NCBI GenBank assembly: GCA_030323885.1
Contig: CM059198.1
Coordinates: 63,762,917 to 63,826,916 of the forward strand
Direction of reading: 5' to 3'
DNA from: Branchipolynoe longqiensis
Taxonomy: Eukaryota; Annelida; Polychaeta; Phyllodocida; Polynoidae
Length of the DNA stretch: 64,000 nucleotides
Below the pieces are notes generated by a model. That model saw only the letters and a list, made by a program, of their open reading frames with translations, was not told the DNA's origin and did no database searches. Every line of letters starts with the position of its first letter. Positions within the stretch are counted from its first letter, which is position 1. The position numbers were made by a program, and so were the translations under genes. Below are positions 1 to 10,667 of the stretch, in pieces.

Positions 1-59
1 AAACTCCCCAAAACAATGATAGTTTTTGATAGTTGTTACTGTCTTAGCCCTGTGGTTGG

Positions 60-262
60 TCTTGCTAGGATAGGTTAAGGGGCCGGTTGGCTCCGTGTCA
101 TGATAATGTGACTGAGTGGGCTGTCAGGTCATGGTGCCAGTGGAACGGTCTCCCATTGGGGAAGCACTATAAAGCTGCCTTGCATTACGCACTCTCACAA
201 GTCGGTAACTGTCCTGATATGACCTTAGATAATACTACGGGGTAAACTACTGACAAACCATC
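60..262 (+). mobile_element. SINE-1 copy, head missing
   Basis: Body and tail of SINE-1 are readable: the AGGATAATGTGACTGAGTGGG motif (diverged at its start), GCACTATAAAG, CACAAGTCGGTAAC and TGATATGACCTTAGAT. The tRNA head is absent and the tail is decayed (GGGGTAAACTACTGAC). It is diverged, so probably an old insertion. Confidence 0.8.
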
Positions 263-265
263 TGT

Positions 266-884
266 ATTAATCAAGCGTTCTATGTGTGTGTATGTGTGTG
301 TGTGGCCGTTCTATAATGACATAAGATCTTGCGATGAGGTAAAAAAAACGCCTTAAATAAGCACCAACGCACCTGTGTAGGAGGCCAGATTGTGGGATGG
401 GGATGGAATGTCTTATATAGTGCCAGTATAAATCTCCTGATAACGGATAATTTAACCAGCTATTTGTTTCCTATCGATTTATTCTAAGAATAGACGATCT
501 CACATCCTTTTTAATAGTTTACTCTGACATATGTCTTTTTCTATGTGTCTTTGTTTAGAGACAATGGAAAGAAAAAACAGTACCACCTAGGAAGGGTGAC
601 CATAGATGTTGCTAGGACGTAAAACAACAACAAACAAACATAGTGTTAACTAGCTGTATTTTACACGCTAGAATCTTCATAGGAAATAGAACCCTAACTT
701 CTGTGTGTGGAGGCCGGAAAGCATGCAGGTATGATATTACTCAAGCGATGATCCGCTTACTATATCTGCTTACTATATCTGCTTACTATATCAGTTCCAA
801 GAAATAGTAACCCAACAGAAATTAAGTGTGGTAAAGTCTAGTAGGGAGGGGTGGCTGGCTCCTCCTGCTGTGCTGTCTCCAGGA
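266..884. other. Unassigned sequence with two small repeats
   Basis: No gene seen. It holds a short GT microsatellite (about 281-302), a tail-only SINE-1 fragment (592-641, ending ACGTAAAACAACAAC) and a 14-bp tandem repeat with three copies of TTACTATATCTGC-like units (about 752-797). Confidence 0.5.
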
Positions 885-1497
885 GATCTGCTTGCCACAC
901 TTTGCTTTTGGGGGGTTTGTAACCTTACGACCGTTACCGGCTGCAAAAGTGCAGCAATATAGAAAGGCCCCGATATATCGGTCCAATCTTTGGTTGAAGA
1001 TTAATCTTCAGGTGGGATGGTTGTAGAAGCTGGGGATGTCTTTAGGGTGTTCAAAATGATGAATCGTTGGGGTGGCCCCAAATCACTCCAGTCCGGTGGT
1101 AGCAGAACACTTGTATCCGGTAACAGCAGCAAGGGTTCAGGAGGAAGGGCCTGGGTAAAGGTGGGTCCATCAGGTTCCAGCAATAAGAACAAAGCAACAG
1201 AAACGATAAGCTACAGGGCCCCACCCAAGCAAACAACTCTCTTGACCAGGGGGAGAAATAAGCCCGGTAGAAAAAACAGAGGGTGGAGTATAGGACAGAG
1301 AAATGAGGAAAGTTGAGTCAAAGGAATGGGTCCCTTTGCTCTATGGTGACCAACCGGCGAGCCAAAGACATGGACAGAGTAAGAGTAGAAAGTGAAATGC
1401 TGGCGGGCTCCCCTTTGGGGAACTCTTTTCAGACATTATCAAGGAAGAGCATGGCCTGCAGAGAGGAGATAGACAGGTGTGGACGAAGTGCGGTCCG
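885..1497 (+). repeat. Dispersed repeat of about 610 bp, copy 1
   Basis: The same sequence lies inverted at 46075-46705: both run from GGTTTGTAACCTTACGA through CAATCTTTGGTTGAAGA and CCCACCCAAGCAAACAACTC to a purine-rich end. Open frames at 1017-1316 and 1313-1606 overlap it, but the second copy breaks the frame, so it is probably non-coding now. I do not recognise the family; it could be an inner piece of a retroelement. TIR-G copy 1 begins within five bases of its right end. Confidence 0.65.
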
Positions 1498-1501
1498 AAT
1501 A

Positions 1502-2256
1502 GACGAGATCACCATTCCGAGTGCGCATGCGCTGAAAACGGCATTGGCAGCAAAGCAAAGCCATACAACCATTGAGATTGCCGATAAAAGTAGGGCAAAA
1601 CTTTGATTTGATTCAAAATTTATAAAAATACATAACAATTTGGCACAAACATGGACGGAAAGATGCAATATAATAATATAATGAATATGTTTAAGACACA
1701 ACTCTCCATAATTAAGCATTTTGAGCTAAGAAACATACAATTTCAGTCACTTTACAGGCTCATGTTTACATCACCATTGATTAACCATAAGTAATTCTTG
1801 TTCTAAATATTAAATTGTCAAATGTGTCAACAAAAACTTGTTCCAAAGAAATATATAAGCAATATCTGATTAACCCTACTCATTTTCTATTTCTACATAT
1901 GTCATTAACCATAGGATATAAATAAAATGATGAATAAAATAAGTAAAACTGACTCTGGCTCTGGCTCTAACACTAGTGTGAGTGCCCAGATTTGTCTAAA
2001 TCTAAATGCACCTGGCATAAGATGTGCTGATTATATCGATGTAAATGCAATGCTGGACACAAGATTAATATCTTAATTTATTATATTTTTTTTTTTAGTT
2101 AATGTTCTATGTTTCAAACAAGAGCTGAGATGAGATGAAACTAGCACATTTCATAACTGCACCCAGTGCATTAGCATGTGCCATGTGCTTCTTGTGGTTT
2201 TGTTTTGCTTTGACGCATCCCACAATGCACCACGCCGCTGGAATGGTGATGTAGTC
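1502..2256 (+). mobile_element. TIR-G element copy 1 (non-autonomous DNA transposon)
   Basis: The ends are inverted repeats: left GACGAGATCACCATTCC, right GGAATGGTGATGTAGTC. It is flanked by TA on both sides (1500-1501 and 2257-2258), consistent with a TA TSD. The length of 755 bp equals copy 2 at 20288-21042. It has no transposase frame. Subterminal GCGCATGCGCTGAAAAC is shared by all three copies. Confidence 0.85.
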
Positions 2257-2431
2257 TACAGCAAGTGCCTGCCACACCCCCTGCCCAGCTCTTTTATTCA
2301 GATGGAACACATTCAAAATACAGGTATACAGTTGCTGGGAGTCTCCTCAGTCAGAGACAGTGACATGGCATTTCATTGGCTGAACTCCTCCAGTCAGTGG
2401 TGGGGGGAATCAGGGTGGGAGTGGGTTGACA

Positions 2432-2650
2432 TGAATAGGATAGGACAATGACACGAATATGATAGGACAAGATATGAATAGGATCGGACAATGCCATGAA
2501 TAGGATAGGACAAGGACATGAATAGGATAAGCCAAGGGTATTAATAGGATATGACAAGAGATGGATAGGATCGGACAATGCAATGAATAGGATAAGACAA
2601 TGACAGGAATAGGATAGGCCAAGGACATGAATAGAATAGGACACAGTTTG
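2432..2650. repeat. 24-bp minisatellite
   Basis: About nine degenerate units of the form GACAAGGACATGAATAGGATAG. They give overlapping minus-strand open frames (2351-2719 and 2410-2655) rich in SYPIHVLGL-type repeats; the frames follow from a 24-bp period and are not evidence of a protein. Confidence 0.85.
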
Positions 2651-3697
2651 CTCACCGGAAGCAGGAGATTGCAGGCTTCCTGTGTGGAAGACCGGGAGTT
2701 TGAATCCTAGCCAAATCAAAGCAATTGTAATATCTTGGTGACTCAGCCGTCAGAGCCCCAGATATCACTTACTCTTCCCCAGTGCGTTCTGACAACTGTC
2801 TGTCAGTTCCCACCTGATGCCCCTCTCAACAAACTCATAAGGAAGAAAGGGAAGACAAGTCATGCAAGATTGACAGTGAAGAAGTTGTGTTTTATTGGCA
2901 TCAACTCCTGTTCGCCTACTAGTGACCTATCACCCTCACTCCTTACCTACTGTCCACACAGATCCTCATTACTCTTGTTAGTGTGTATAGGAATCAGTGC
3001 CTACAACCCATTGAACCGGAATCTCAGGGTTGTTGCACACAGCTCAGTGCCTTTGGAATAGCTGCTGCTAGTTTGCATATAGAAAGTGGAGCCTCAGACA
3101 GAGTGTCTGGGTTCCTGGACAAGAGAAGAGTGCCTCCTGCTAGAGTGCCTAGCTAGGAAGAAGTGAATGAAATAATGCCTAGAGTGAGGTCTGTGTGTCA
3201 GGTGTAAGGGATGCAGGTGACTGGTCCTCCCTCACCCAGCCAATCAGACACCCTCTACAGCCTGGGTGGGGTGGGAGGGCGATGCCCTAATAGGGGCCAG
3301 ATGTCACTCAACCCCAGCTACAGGTGGTGTCTATAATGTATGCAGGATGGCTGGGTTTGCTTGCCCATCGGCTCCGTGGTAACAGGTAGTTGCAGACAGT
3401 TACAATAAACATATATTAAAAATGTCCTTCCCCTCCACTTGCACTCTTACTGGTGCATAGAGGGAACATTTCAATAAACATTAACTATCTCTTACATATG
3501 AACATCACATCATAATCTCGGGCACTGTGTGTTATCATATTTTCCACATATTCTCTTATGTCACACAGCGAGTGGGGCACCCATTGCTTCTCTGTTACAT
3601 AAATTTGGTCTCCACTCCGTCGACCGAGAATAGGAATGCTCTCTGCCAATATATAGATCCGAACCGAAAATCCGTATATTTTTACACGATGACATCA
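2651..3697. other. No recognisable gene or repeat
   Basis: This is one of the longer low-repeat stretches. A 108-codon plus-strand frame (2735-3061) starts near the end of the 24-bp minisatellite and shows no motif I know. A 35-bp stretch around 2660-2710 resembles a SINE-1 head B. Otherwise I see nothing. Confidence 0.4.
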
Positions 3698-3819
3698 AAT
3701 TGATACTAATCTCTACCTAGCCTGGCGCTTGGCATTAATAAGTGTAGTGGTCTGCACTGACCTCTCAGGCAAGGAGCCACATAGACAGGTAGGCGTGGGG
3801 AGTGTATTGATATCAGGGA

Positions 3820-3891
3820 GCCTAGGTGGTGTAATGGTTAGCACACTGGCCCGGAATGCAAAGAGATGTGGGTTCGAGTCCCGCTCTAGGC
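3820..3891 (+). tRNA. tRNA-like head of SINE-2, unit 1 (not a functional tRNA)
   Basis: 72 nt. The acceptor arms GCCTAGG and TCTAGGC pair over 7 bp with one G-U. The D stem is GTGT/GCAC and the T arm is GTGGG TTCGAGT CCCGC. The internal A and B boxes (TGGTGTAATGG, GGTTCGAGTCC) match RNA polymerase III promoters. The D arm resembles tRNA-Gln. The anticodon stem (CTGGC against GCAAA) does not pair properly and position 33 is C, so I read this as a SINE head, not a working tRNA. Confidence 0.7.
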
Positions 3892-4140
3892 GCAGTATTT
3901 CCCATTTTCATCACCCCCACGACACTGGTTGCCGTGATCAGGATCCTGTACAAGCTTTGCGCTGTATGGTTGTTGAACCTACCCTGTGTATGTATGTGTT
4001 AGTGCATTGCCTGTATGTATGTAATTGTAAGCATTACAAGACTTACAATTCCAGGGGGACGAGTGTAGTGGTCTGCACTGACCTCTCAGGCAAGTAACCA
4101 CATAGACAGGTAGGCGTGGGGAGTGTGTTGATATCAGGGA

Positions 4141-4212
4141 GCCTAGGTGGTGTAATGGTTAGCACACTGGCCCGGAATGCAAAGAGATGTGGGTTCGAGT
4201 CCCGCTCTAGGC
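4141..4212 (+). tRNA. tRNA-like head of SINE-2, unit 2
   Basis: Identical over its 72 nt to unit 1, 321 bp upstream, with the same intact acceptor, D and T arms and the same defective anticodon stem. Confidence 0.7.
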
Positions 4213-4461
4213 ACAATATTTCCCATTTTCATCACCCCCATGACACTGGTTGCCGTGACCATGATCCTGTACAAGCTTTGCGCTGTATGGTTGTTGAACC
4301 TACCCTGTGTATGTATGTGTTAGTGCATTGCCTGTATGTATGTAATTGTAAGCATTACAAGACTTACAATTCCAGGGGGACGAGTGTAGTGGTCTGCACT
4401 GACCTCTCAGGCAAGTAACCACATAGACAGGTAGGCCTGGGGAGTGTATTGATATCAGGGA

Positions 4462-4533
4462 GCCTAGGTGGTGTAATGGTTAGCACACTGGCCCGGAATG
4501 CAAAGAGATGTGGGTTCGAGTCCCGCTCTAGGC
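4462..4533 (+). tRNA. tRNA-like head of SINE-2, unit 3
   Basis: Third head of the array, again 321 bp on. The array ends about 33 bp downstream, so this unit lacks the body and tail. Confidence 0.7.
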
Positions 4534-4769
4534 GCAGTATTTCCCATTGTCATCACCCCCACGACAATAAGCTAGGATAATGAATTGTTGCTTGGTATCA
4601 GGATAATGTGACTGTATGATATTGGGTCACTGCGCTGGCAGCCTGGTCTCCCAGTGGGGCAGCACTATAAAGTTCCCATGACTGTGCACTGTTGCAAGTC
4701 GGTACCCATCCAGTTTTGACCTTAGATGTTGCTAGGGCGTAAAACAACAAACAACCTTGTTTGCTCAAG

Positions 4770-4930
4770 ATCAGGATAATATGACTGAATGGGATATCTG
4801 GTCATGGTGCTGGAAGTCCAATCATTCAGTGGGGCAGCACTATAAAATCCCCATGTGTGTGTGCAGTCATAAAACAGTACCCGTCCACATATGACCTTAG
4901 ATGTTGCTAGCATGTAAAACCCCAATGAAC
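4770..4930 (+). mobile_element. SINE-1 copy, head missing
   Basis: Diverged body and tail follow a SINE-1 tail directly (GATCAGGATAATATGACTG to GCTAGCATGTAAAACCCC). Confidence 0.75.
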
Positions 4931-5127
4931 AAATCACAGGAAATCCACACAATTCCATGTCCTCTCATGACTCGAGGAAAAGAAACAGTTCAAGCAGTTA
5001 AATGATGATATTACCTTAGATGTTGCTAGCACGTAAAACCCCAACAAACACATCACAAGAAATCCACACAAGTCCATGGGCTCTCATGACTCGGGGGAAG
5101 GAAGCAGTTCGACGAGTTAATTGAATC
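4896..5127. repeat. Tandem duplication of about 116 bp
   Basis: Two adjacent copies (4896-5011 and 5012-5127) run from ACCTTAGATGTTGCTAGC through the SINE-1 tail, ATCACAGGAAATCCACACA and CTCTCATGACTCG. The duplication took the SINE-1 tail with its flank, so it is later than that insertion. Confidence 0.8.
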
Positions 5128-5440
5128 CAAATATGCCAATTAGACCAAAACATTAAGAACAAGATTGTTAAGCAGTTGCCTCAGTTGGCTGGTTCTTCAG
5201 TGATTACATAATTATCGCTGTCGTGTGAGACACTGATATAGTTGTTAATGCCAGCCATATTAAAGTTACATAATTAGCTGCTTTAATTTCCTAGTGTTTT
5301 TCTTAGCGCAATGCATAGTAATGACAATTAGAACTTATTCTATTTCATTTTGTTGTTTATATGTTTTTGTATTACATCCTTTGATTATAGGTGCATATTC
5401 GAGTGGTTTGGGGTTTCTGTGGGTTCTTTTTAAAGATAAA

Positions 5441-5698
5441 TGAGACTGTCTCAAAAGGTGCTAAGCAATATGGGACAAAACTTTGTCCATAGTAACGATC
5501 AATACAACTATCTACTTATGCATTTGATCATGATAAACTGATTAGTTTTTTACATGGTGTTTCATAATCCCAATAGAATACATATTGATTTGAAGCAAAT
5601 GTCCTTGTGTTTTCAGCGTAACCGTTTCTGTGCTGTTTTGTGTCAATCCTTACTATGGAGATAATAATGAAGAGTTAGCACCTTTTGAGACAGGCTCA
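5441..5698 (-). mobile_element. MITE-A copy 1
   Basis: 258 bp with about 24-bp TIRs: TGAGACTGTCTCAAAAGGTG at the left, CACCTTTTGAGACAGGCTCA at the right. It is inverted relative to copies at 6533-6790 and 36455-36711. No coding capacity. The flank is AT-rich but not a clean TSD. Confidence 0.9.
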
Positions 5699-5862
5699 AA
5701 TATATTTGGTTGATCAATTTAATCCACTGTACTTGAGTTTGAAATAAGTTATATTTTAATTGACTAACTTTGGGTTTGTTTCTCTCTCTATCAAATACTA
5801 GGAACCAGATGCGATGGCAGTAGAAGCGATAGAGTGCAGTAGAGTGCCGGCTTCCCATGTGG

Positions 5863-6177
5863 ATTGGTTGGTTGTTGGTGTTTTACACCCTGGCAACATC
5901 TAAGGTCATATTAGAATGGGTACTGACTTGTGACAGTGTGCACTCATGGCGACCTTATAGTGTTGCCCCACTGCAAAGTCAGGCCACTGGCACCATGACC
6001 CAATATCCCACTCAGTCACATTATCCTGACACTGAGCTAACCAGTCATTGCCCTATCATATTAAAGCCGCGTATCAAGCTAGGAAGCGATGAGTAAAAAT
6101 GTGATGTCATTAGTTTGACTTGATTGGGAACCGAACTCCCGATCTCCCGCATATAGATTCGGCCACCGCGCCCGGTC
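5863..6177 (-). mobile_element. SINE-1 copy, full length, head B
   Basis: Read on the minus strand it begins GACCGGGCGCGGTGGCCGAA, continues through a B-box-like GGGAGTTCGGTTCCC, the body, and ends GGTGTAAAACACCAACAACC. Just upstream (5801-5860) is a plus-strand head-B fragment, so this copy landed in an older SINE-1. Confidence 0.9.
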
Positions 6178-6499
6178 TATTACCTTTAAAAAACTATGAA
6201 CAAATCCGCAAACAAACTGAAATGTTAGTGAAACTTGATGTGGTGAACTGTTGGTAAGTGGGGGCTCCTCCAGCACCCCGGGTAGGCCCACCGAGATACC
6301 CGGCTTTGTTTTATCGTCGCGGGTCAGGGGTGTTTTCCAGACTCCTCCATGGCGCAGCCGTGGTGGTGTCCACAGCTTACCGTCTGGCCGGCGTCGTACT
6401 AAGAAGCCAGCACTAAAAAGCACGAATTTTATTACATAAAATACTACATAATATATATCTGTAAGAACATATGTGGATAGAAATGAACGGAAATGCTGA

Positions 6500-6532
<33 letters not shown>

Positions 6533-6534
<2 letters not shown>

Positions 6535-6785
6535 AGCCTGTCTCAAAAGGTGCTAAATCTTCGTTTTTTGTGTCCATAGTAACGATTGACACAAAACAGC
6601 ACAGAAACGGTTACACTGAAAACACAAGGACATTTGCTTCAAATCAATACGTATTCTATTGGGATTATGAAACACCATGTAAAAAACAAATCAGTTTATC
6701 CTGAGCAAATGCATAAGTAGACAGTGTGTTGATCGTTACTATGGACAAAGTTTTGTCCCATATTGCTTAGCACCTTTTGAGACAG

Positions 6786-6790
<5 letters not shown>
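6533..6790 (+). mobile_element. MITE-A copy 2 inside a (TA)n tract
   Basis: 258 bp; left end TGAGCCTGTCTCAAAAGGTG, right end CACCTTTTGAGACAGTCTCA. Both flanks are (TA)n (6499-6532 and 6791-6820), consistent with insertion into a TA microsatellite, or with TA expansion around it. Confidence 0.9.
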
Positions 6791-6822
<32 letters not shown>

Positions 6823-6845
6823 ATGTCTTCTATGTCTGCCCTACA

Positions 6846-7203
6846 AGACAGGATGGCCGAATGAGTTGAGCATCCGTCTCTTCGGGATTTGGGCAGATAA
6901 TAGGATTCGAACTCAGGGGTTCAAACCCTGGTCGAGTCAATTCAATGACTTAAAAATTGATAGTTGTTGCTTCCTAGTCCAGGCGCTTGGCATTATCACG
7001 AGAGGACAAGGACGGGTTGGCCCAGTGTCAGGATAATGTGGCTGAGTGTGATAGCAGGTCGTGGTGCTGGCAGCCTCATAAGTTTGTATCCCAGTATGGC
7101 AGAACTATAAAGTCACCATGAGTGTGCACTGTCACAAGTCGGTGTCTGTCTTGATATGACCTTAGATGTTGTCAGGACCTAAAACTCCCAACAACCAACA
7201 AAC
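6846..7203 (+). mobile_element. SINE-1 copy, full length, head A
   Basis: Begins AGACAGGATGGCCGAATGAG and ends GTCAGGACCTAAAACTCCCA. Its internal promoter region carries a small insertion (TTCGGGATTTGGGCAG), so it is probably inactive. Confidence 0.9.
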
Positions 7204-7261
7204 CATGTATGTCGACAGTGTCGCCTCCACTTGGCATTCAACATCTCTTGTGGGGAGGGGG

Positions 7262-7515
7262 GGTGATGAAAATGGGAAATATTGCACCTAGAGCGGGACT
7301 CGAGCCCACATCTCTTTTGAATTCCCGGCCAGTGTGCTAACCATTACACCACCTAGCGTCCCTGATGTCACCACACCACTACCCACACCTACCTGTCTAT
7401 GCTCGCCGTGAATATGGCCTATGCTGCCGACACGGCGTAAAGCAACCACCAATCAATCAATCAATCAACCTGTCTATGCGATTCTTGTCTGAGAGGTCAG
7501 GGCAGACCACTACAT
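7262..7515 (-). mobile_element. SINE-2 fragment carrying a SINE-3-like tail insertion
   Basis: The minus-strand SINE-2 head lies at 7287-7357, followed by its leader. At 7402-7467 the leader is split by a 66-bp insert (CTCGCCGTGAATATGGCCTA ... AATCAATCA) flanked by ACCTGTCTATG on both sides, an 11-bp TSD. The insert recurs at 10668 and 50022, so it is the 3' end of another SINE. Confidence 0.8.
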
Positions 7516-7524
7516 ATCCAATGG

Positions 7525-7650
7525 ATATCCTATATATATATACCCTATATATATCCTATATATATCCTATGTATATCCTATATATCATATATATCACACA
7601 TGCATGATATGTAGCATCTATATATCTTGTATATATCGTATTAATAGGAT
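7525..7650. repeat. Degenerate TATATCC microsatellite
   Basis: Repeated CCTATATATA and TATATATCC units followed by related AT-rich sequence. Confidence 0.75.
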
Positions 7651-7787
7651 GTCTGCGTGTGTAGGCATTTCTGTCACTAAACTTGTAAATAACTAAAAAT
7701 CCAGATGCAGGCTTCCTCAGTCCTTTTATTGGATTGAGTCACTTTTTTTTTTTTTGTTAATGATTGTTTAGCTTCCTTTTCAATTCC

Positions 7788-7843
7788 CGTTCTGATATGA
7801 CCATAAATGTTGCTGGGACGTAAAACAACAACCAACAACAACC
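7788..7843 (+). mobile_element. SINE-1 tail-only fragment
   Basis: Only TCTGATATGACCATAAATG to ACGTAAAACAACAACC is present. Confidence 0.7.
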
Positions 7844-7974
7844 ACATTTCCACCTGCTAGTTGCGTGTCTGGTTTGTGAGTAAGACGGGACCAGCCCGCT
7901 GTTCCAGGCCTGCATGTGTGAGCTGGGTGGTGAGTGGCAGAGCCGGATTGAGCAGAAGAGGCAATGAGAGAGTG

Positions 7975-8060
7975 TGTGTGGGGGGGGCGGGGGCGGGGGG
8001 GAGCGGGGGAAGCGGGGGGACTGGGGGGGGGGGGAGCTGGGGGGGGGGGGGGGGGGACAA
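7975..8060 (+). repeat. G-rich low-complexity tract
   Basis: Long G runs separated by GC and GA (two more G runs at 8160-8174 and 8248-8258). It could form G-quadruplexes. The minus-strand proline-rich frames 7757-8206 and 7857-8072 follow from this composition. Confidence 0.8.
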
Positions 8061-8283
8061 TGGGGTAGGCACGGGGCTGCGGTGGGTAGCTCAGGAAAAG
8101 TGTGAATCAACAAGAGGCCGATGCGTTGAAGAGGGTGGGTGTGGTGAGTGTGTGTGTTTGGGGGGGGGGGGGGGTGAAGGTGTGGCTTTTGACGGTTAGG
8201 GGTCACGTGGGGTGTGGGTTGTCATGGCGTTGCTATGGTGAGGAAAGGGGGGGGGGGTAGGTGTTGGCTGTGAGGATACTGCA

Positions 8284-8627
8284 TGGGTTGGTTGTTGCAG
8301 TTTTATGTCCTGGCAACATCTAAGGTCAGATAAGGACAGGTACCGACTTGCGACAGTGCACACTCATAGCAACTTTATAGTCCTGCCCCGCTGGGAGATC
8401 AGGGCGCCAGCACCATGACCTCATATTCCACTTCGTCTAGTTATCCTGACACTGAGCCAACCAGTCCTTGGCCTTTTCTGATAATGCCGAGCGCCTGGAT
8501 AGGAAGCGACAAATATCAATTTGTAAGTCATTGGTTTGAGTCGACCAGGGTTTGAACCCGTGGGTTTGTATCCCACGATCTGCCAAAATGGGAGACGGAC
8601 GCTCAACTCATTCGGCCATCCCGTCTG
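8284..8627 (-). mobile_element. SINE-1 copy, full length, head A
   Basis: On the minus strand: GACGGGATGGCCGAATGAGT, a B box GGGTTTGAACCC-like, body, then a tail complementary to GGTTGTTGCAGTTTTATGTC. Confidence 0.9.
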
Positions 8628-8784
8628 TTTAATGGGCAGCTCAGAAGAAACTGTCAAGCCGGTAGGTTGAAGAGGAGGGGGTGGCTTTTGCCGGCGAGGG
8701 GTCCCTGGGGTGTGGGTTGTCATGGCGTAGCTAAGGTGAGGAGGGTGAAATGTTGGTTGTGACGATCCTGGATTTAGGAGTAGG

Positions 8785-9725
8785 GGTGAGGTGGTGAGGT
8801 GGTGTGTGGATTGTCATGGGGTTGCCATGGGATTGCCATGGGGTTGCCACAGGGTTGCCATTGTGAGGGGGAGGGAGTTGGCTGTAGCAGTGATGTTGTG
8901 GTGTGAGGTGTTGCTATGGTGAAGAGGGCTGTGTTGGCTGTGATGGTGATGCCTTGATTAGGGGTGAGGGAGTGTGTGGGGTGTGGTGGGGTTTCTATAG
9001 TTATGGGGGTGCAGTTATTGGGTGATTTTGTGGTGTGAGGTGGTCATGTGGGGTGTGGGTTGTCATGTGGTGTGTGGGTTCTCATGGTGTTGCTATAGTG
9101 AGGACGGTGGAGTTGGCTGTGATGGTGCTGTTCTGCTGTGAGGGGGCCATGTGGTGTGTGGGTTGTCATGTTGTTGCTGTGGTGAGGAGGGCAGAGTTAG
9201 ATGCGGGTGTGCTCTTGTGGTGTGACGTAGACATGTGGTATGTGGGTTCTCATGGTGTTGCTATAGTGAGGACGGTGGAGTTGGCTGTGATGGTGCTGTT
9301 CTGCTGTGAGGGATCATGTGGTGTGTGGGTTGTCATGGTGTTGCTGTGGTGAGGAGGGTGGAGTTAGATGTGGGTGTGCTGTTGTGGTGTGAGGTAGACA
9401 TGTGTTGTGTGGGTCCTCATGGTGTTGCTATGGTGAGGAGGGCGGAGTGGGATGTATCAGTACTGTTATGGTATGAGGCGGTGGTGCTTTTGTGGTGTGA
9501 GGGGGGGGGGGGGGCATGTGGGGTATGGGTTGTCATGGTGTTGCTATGATGAGGAGGGCGTGTTGGCTGCCATGGTGATGTTGTGGTGTGAGGTGGACTG
9601 TGGTGAGGAGGGTGGAGTTGGCTGTATCAGTACTGCTGTCGTGTGAGGTGGACATGTGGTGTGTGGGGTGTCATGGCATTGCTATGGTGAGGAGGTTGGA
9701 GTTGGCTGTAAAGGTGCTATTGCAT
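8785..9725 (+). repeat. 84-bp GT-rich minisatellite
   Basis: Clear units start ATGTGGTGTGTGGGTTGTCA at 9149, 9233, 9316 and 9400 (84, 83 and 84 bp). Degenerate units extend both ways. Because 84 is 28 codons, the array gives plus-strand frames at 9035-9797 with repeated CGVWVVMVLL-like peptides. I take these as by-products of the period. Confidence 0.85.
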
Positions 9726-9739
9726 TGTAAGGCAGGCTA

Positions 9740-10255
9740 TTTTCCCTGGTTCTCCACTCCCCCCTGGGACTTTCCGAACTCTACGCCTGTCCATTAATTA
9801 ATGTTCCCAGCTCTTCCATAGTCTGCATCGTCTTCTTCTCCCTTTATCTGCGCCTTTCGAGATGGTTTTGGACAGACCTGATGAATGCGAAATATGGCCA
9901 TACCTCTGCGGCTTGCATCTCTTTACGATCATCAGCACATCTGTGTGTGGTCCAATTGCCTGTTGGATCTATACTAGGTAAGTATGACTATCATAGTATA
10001 ATAGTGAGGCTAATTATACAAGTTCTTGTTGGTCTTGTTGCTGGTTTATCCTGATGTTATGTCTGAAACTCTTTAATTGTTTAGATATTTTTGTTAGTTG
10101 GTCATTGTCGGTTTGGAGAGATTCTCTTGGGTATTCCGACAGGAAGTTCAGCCCAAAGTGGCAGCTTGACCAAACCCATCCAACCATAATTGGTGGTAAA
10201 ATAATATTCAATTCAATTTGAGTGTTCTACCCGTTTGACCACCTGATCCAGTTAT
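9740..10255. other. No recognisable feature
   Basis: No repeat shared with the rest of the window and no convincing frame. The minus-strand 65-codon frame 10014-10211 has no motif that I recognise. Confidence 0.4.
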
Positions 10256-10430
10256 CTGCGGTGAGTTCAGTGCCAGAATAATGTGACTAAGTAGTCTTGG
10301 TGACCAGAGTTGCATTGTCACAGTGAGGCAGCACTATAAAGTAGCCATGAGCGCACACTGGTAAAAGTCATGGCGTACCCATCCTGTTATAACCGCTACT
10401 GTTGCTGGGATATTATACCACAATCAATGA
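10256..10430 (+). mobile_element. SINE-1 relic
   Basis: Highly diverged body (AGAATAATGTGACTAAGTAG, GCAGCACTATAAAGTAGCC) without head or clear tail; one of the oldest copies by eye. Confidence 0.65.
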
Positions 10431-10667
10431 AACCAAACCAGGATGTATCAAACCAACACGTTTGTTTCATTGTTGGGGTTTTATGTCCTAGCAAGATCTA
10501 AAATCAGAGTTGATGATTTTTATAGTGCTGCCACATTGGGAGACTAGACTGCCAGCACCATGATCCAATATCCCACCCAGTCATATTATCCTAATATTGT
10601 GCAAACCAGTCCTAACACTGGATTCGTAATGCTACCAGGTAGTGACAAGCATACATTTGATAAGTCT

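Larger units (their letters stand above)
3742..4566 (+). repeat. SINE-2 tandem array, 2.6 units of 321 bp
   Basis: The unit start GTGTAGTGGTCTGCACTGAC recurs at 3742, 4063 and 4384, an exact 321-bp period. Each unit has a leader with CAAGGAGCCACATAGACAGG (or CAAGTAACCACATAG), a tRNA-like block, a body with CATTTTCATCACCCCCA, and an end ACTTACAATTCCAGGGGGAC. The third unit stops shortly after its tRNA-like block. The two full units are nearly identical, so the array is young or homogenised. Confidence 0.9.
3698..4763 (+). mobile_element. SINE-1 copy split by a SINE-2 array
   Basis: The SINE-1 body begins at 3698 (TGATACTAATCTCTACCTAG), stops after GGCATTAATAAG near 3741 and resumes near 4566 with AATAAGCTAGGATAATG. 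AATAAG on both sides is the apparent TSD of the SINE-2 array (3742-4566). The tail ends GCTAGGGCGTAAAACAACAAAC. Confidence 0.8.

Noticed and set aside
2735..3061. 108-codon frame as a gene
   Set aside because: It is in otherwise unassigned sequence but has no signal peptide, motif or similar copy; length is within chance.
3820..4533. Tandem tRNA gene cluster
   Set aside because: The heads have good acceptor, D and T arms but an unpaired anticodon stem and C at position 33, and are fused to a SINE body and tail.
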